NCBI GenBank assembly: GCA_025934775.1 | Contig: JAICWO010000014.1 | Coordinates: 78,213-142,212, forward strand | Source of the DNA: Gemmatimonadaceae bacterium | GTDB taxonomy: Bacteria; Gemmatimonadota; Gemmatimonadetes; Gemmatimonadales; Gemmatimonadaceae | Reading direction: 5' to 3' | Length of the DNA: 64,000 bases | In this document: piece by piece, positions 63,841 to 64,000 of the stretch | Layout: every line of letters begins with the position of its first letter | Position numbering within the stretch: position 1 is the stretch's first letter | Position numbers and translations under genes: made by a program | Notes under the pieces: generated by a model | Told to the model about the DNA's origin: nothing | Seen by the model: the letters and a program-made list of their open reading frames with translations, nothing else | The model's database searches: none

Positions 63841-64000
63841 CTACGCGCGCGCTCGCTGACGCTCGAGATCCGCGTCGACCATCATGTGCACGAGCTGCTC
63901 GAACGTGACCGTCGGCGTCCACCCCAGCTGCCGCGCCGCCTTCCCCGGGTCCGCCACCAGGAGATCGACTTCCGCCGGCCGGAAATACTTCGGATCCTGC
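63841..64000 (-). CDS. gmd: GDP-mannose 4,6-dehydratase (partial, N-terminus outside window)
   Basis: C-terminal ~52 residues only. [20 protein letters not shown] and [20 protein letters not shown] are the conserved tail of Gmd, which forms GDP-4-keto-6-deoxymannose. The stop TAG is followed at once by the rmd ATG, so the two act as a pair. The active site lies outside the window, so only the family call is possible. Confidence 0.9.
   Translation of the reverse strand, partial: QDPKYFRPAEVDLLVADPGKAARQLGWTPTVTFEQLVHMMVDADLERQRARA

Overview
The window is a GC-rich chromosomal segment of a Gram-negative bacterium, densely packed with genes. Outer-membrane functions are present (LptD, BamD, the Tol-Pal system), together with split acetyl-CoA carboxylase subunits, a Rel enzyme, UvrB, SecA and a histidine-degradation cluster. 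This gene mix, and the two acidic TPR proteins encoded beside aroQ and a polyprenyl synthase, fit a member of the Gemmatimonadota. That assignment is an inference from gene content, because there is no rRNA in the window. I saw no tRNA or rRNA genes, transposases, phage genes or CRISPR arrays. The longest gene-free stretch is about 195 bases, so no gap exceeds 300.

Layout. (1) 1-8765, minus strand: one head-to-tail run TPR protein, aroQ, pepP, accB, pilT/U, accC, comB, ftsK (ftsK leaves the window), with a good sigma-70-type promoter at 8825-8854. (2) 8961-10799, plus strand: a PpiD/SurA-like foldase, ending at a strong two-way hairpin terminator facing tatA. (3) 10893-15080, minus: TPR protein, polyprenyl diphosphate synthase, a small membrane protein and tatA. 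(4) 15145-21815, minus: a lipoprotein with fibronectin-like repeats, then hutH, hutU, a radical SAM protein and hutI. (5) 21983-34751, minus: a long envelope operon with a LysM protein, ccsA/hemX, hemA, a sugar epimerase, tolQ, tolR, a TonB/TolA-like protein, tolB, pal, cpoB, tatC and lptD.

(6) 34942-39180, minus: ssb, then rimI-tsaB-tsaE-uvrB, linked by ATGA overlaps or short gaps. (7) 39222-44287, plus: two large membrane glycosyltransferase-like proteins; the second is a GT9 + GT-C fusion. (8) 44234-52880, minus: a methyltransferase, rel, radC, secA, nadD and bamD. (9) 52979-64000, minus: a nucleotide-sugar cluster with gmd (partial), rmd, carB, wbpD, wbpB, wbpE, wbpA, ugd and uxs. This cluster would supply GDP-rhamnose-type sugars, a diacetamido-uronic acid, UDP-glucuronate and UDP-xylose for surface polysaccharide, with carbamoyl-phosphate synthase embedded in it.

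Most neighbouring genes overlap by 4 bases (ATGA or GTGA) or sit within a few bases of each other, so many start codons can be fixed by coupling to the upstream stop. The most unusual points are the radical SAM/SPASM-like protein inside the hut operon, the GT9-GT-C fusion, carB inside a sugar operon, accB and accC split by a type IV pilus ATPase gene, and repeated short AT-rich synonymous-codon islands inside otherwise GC-rich genes.
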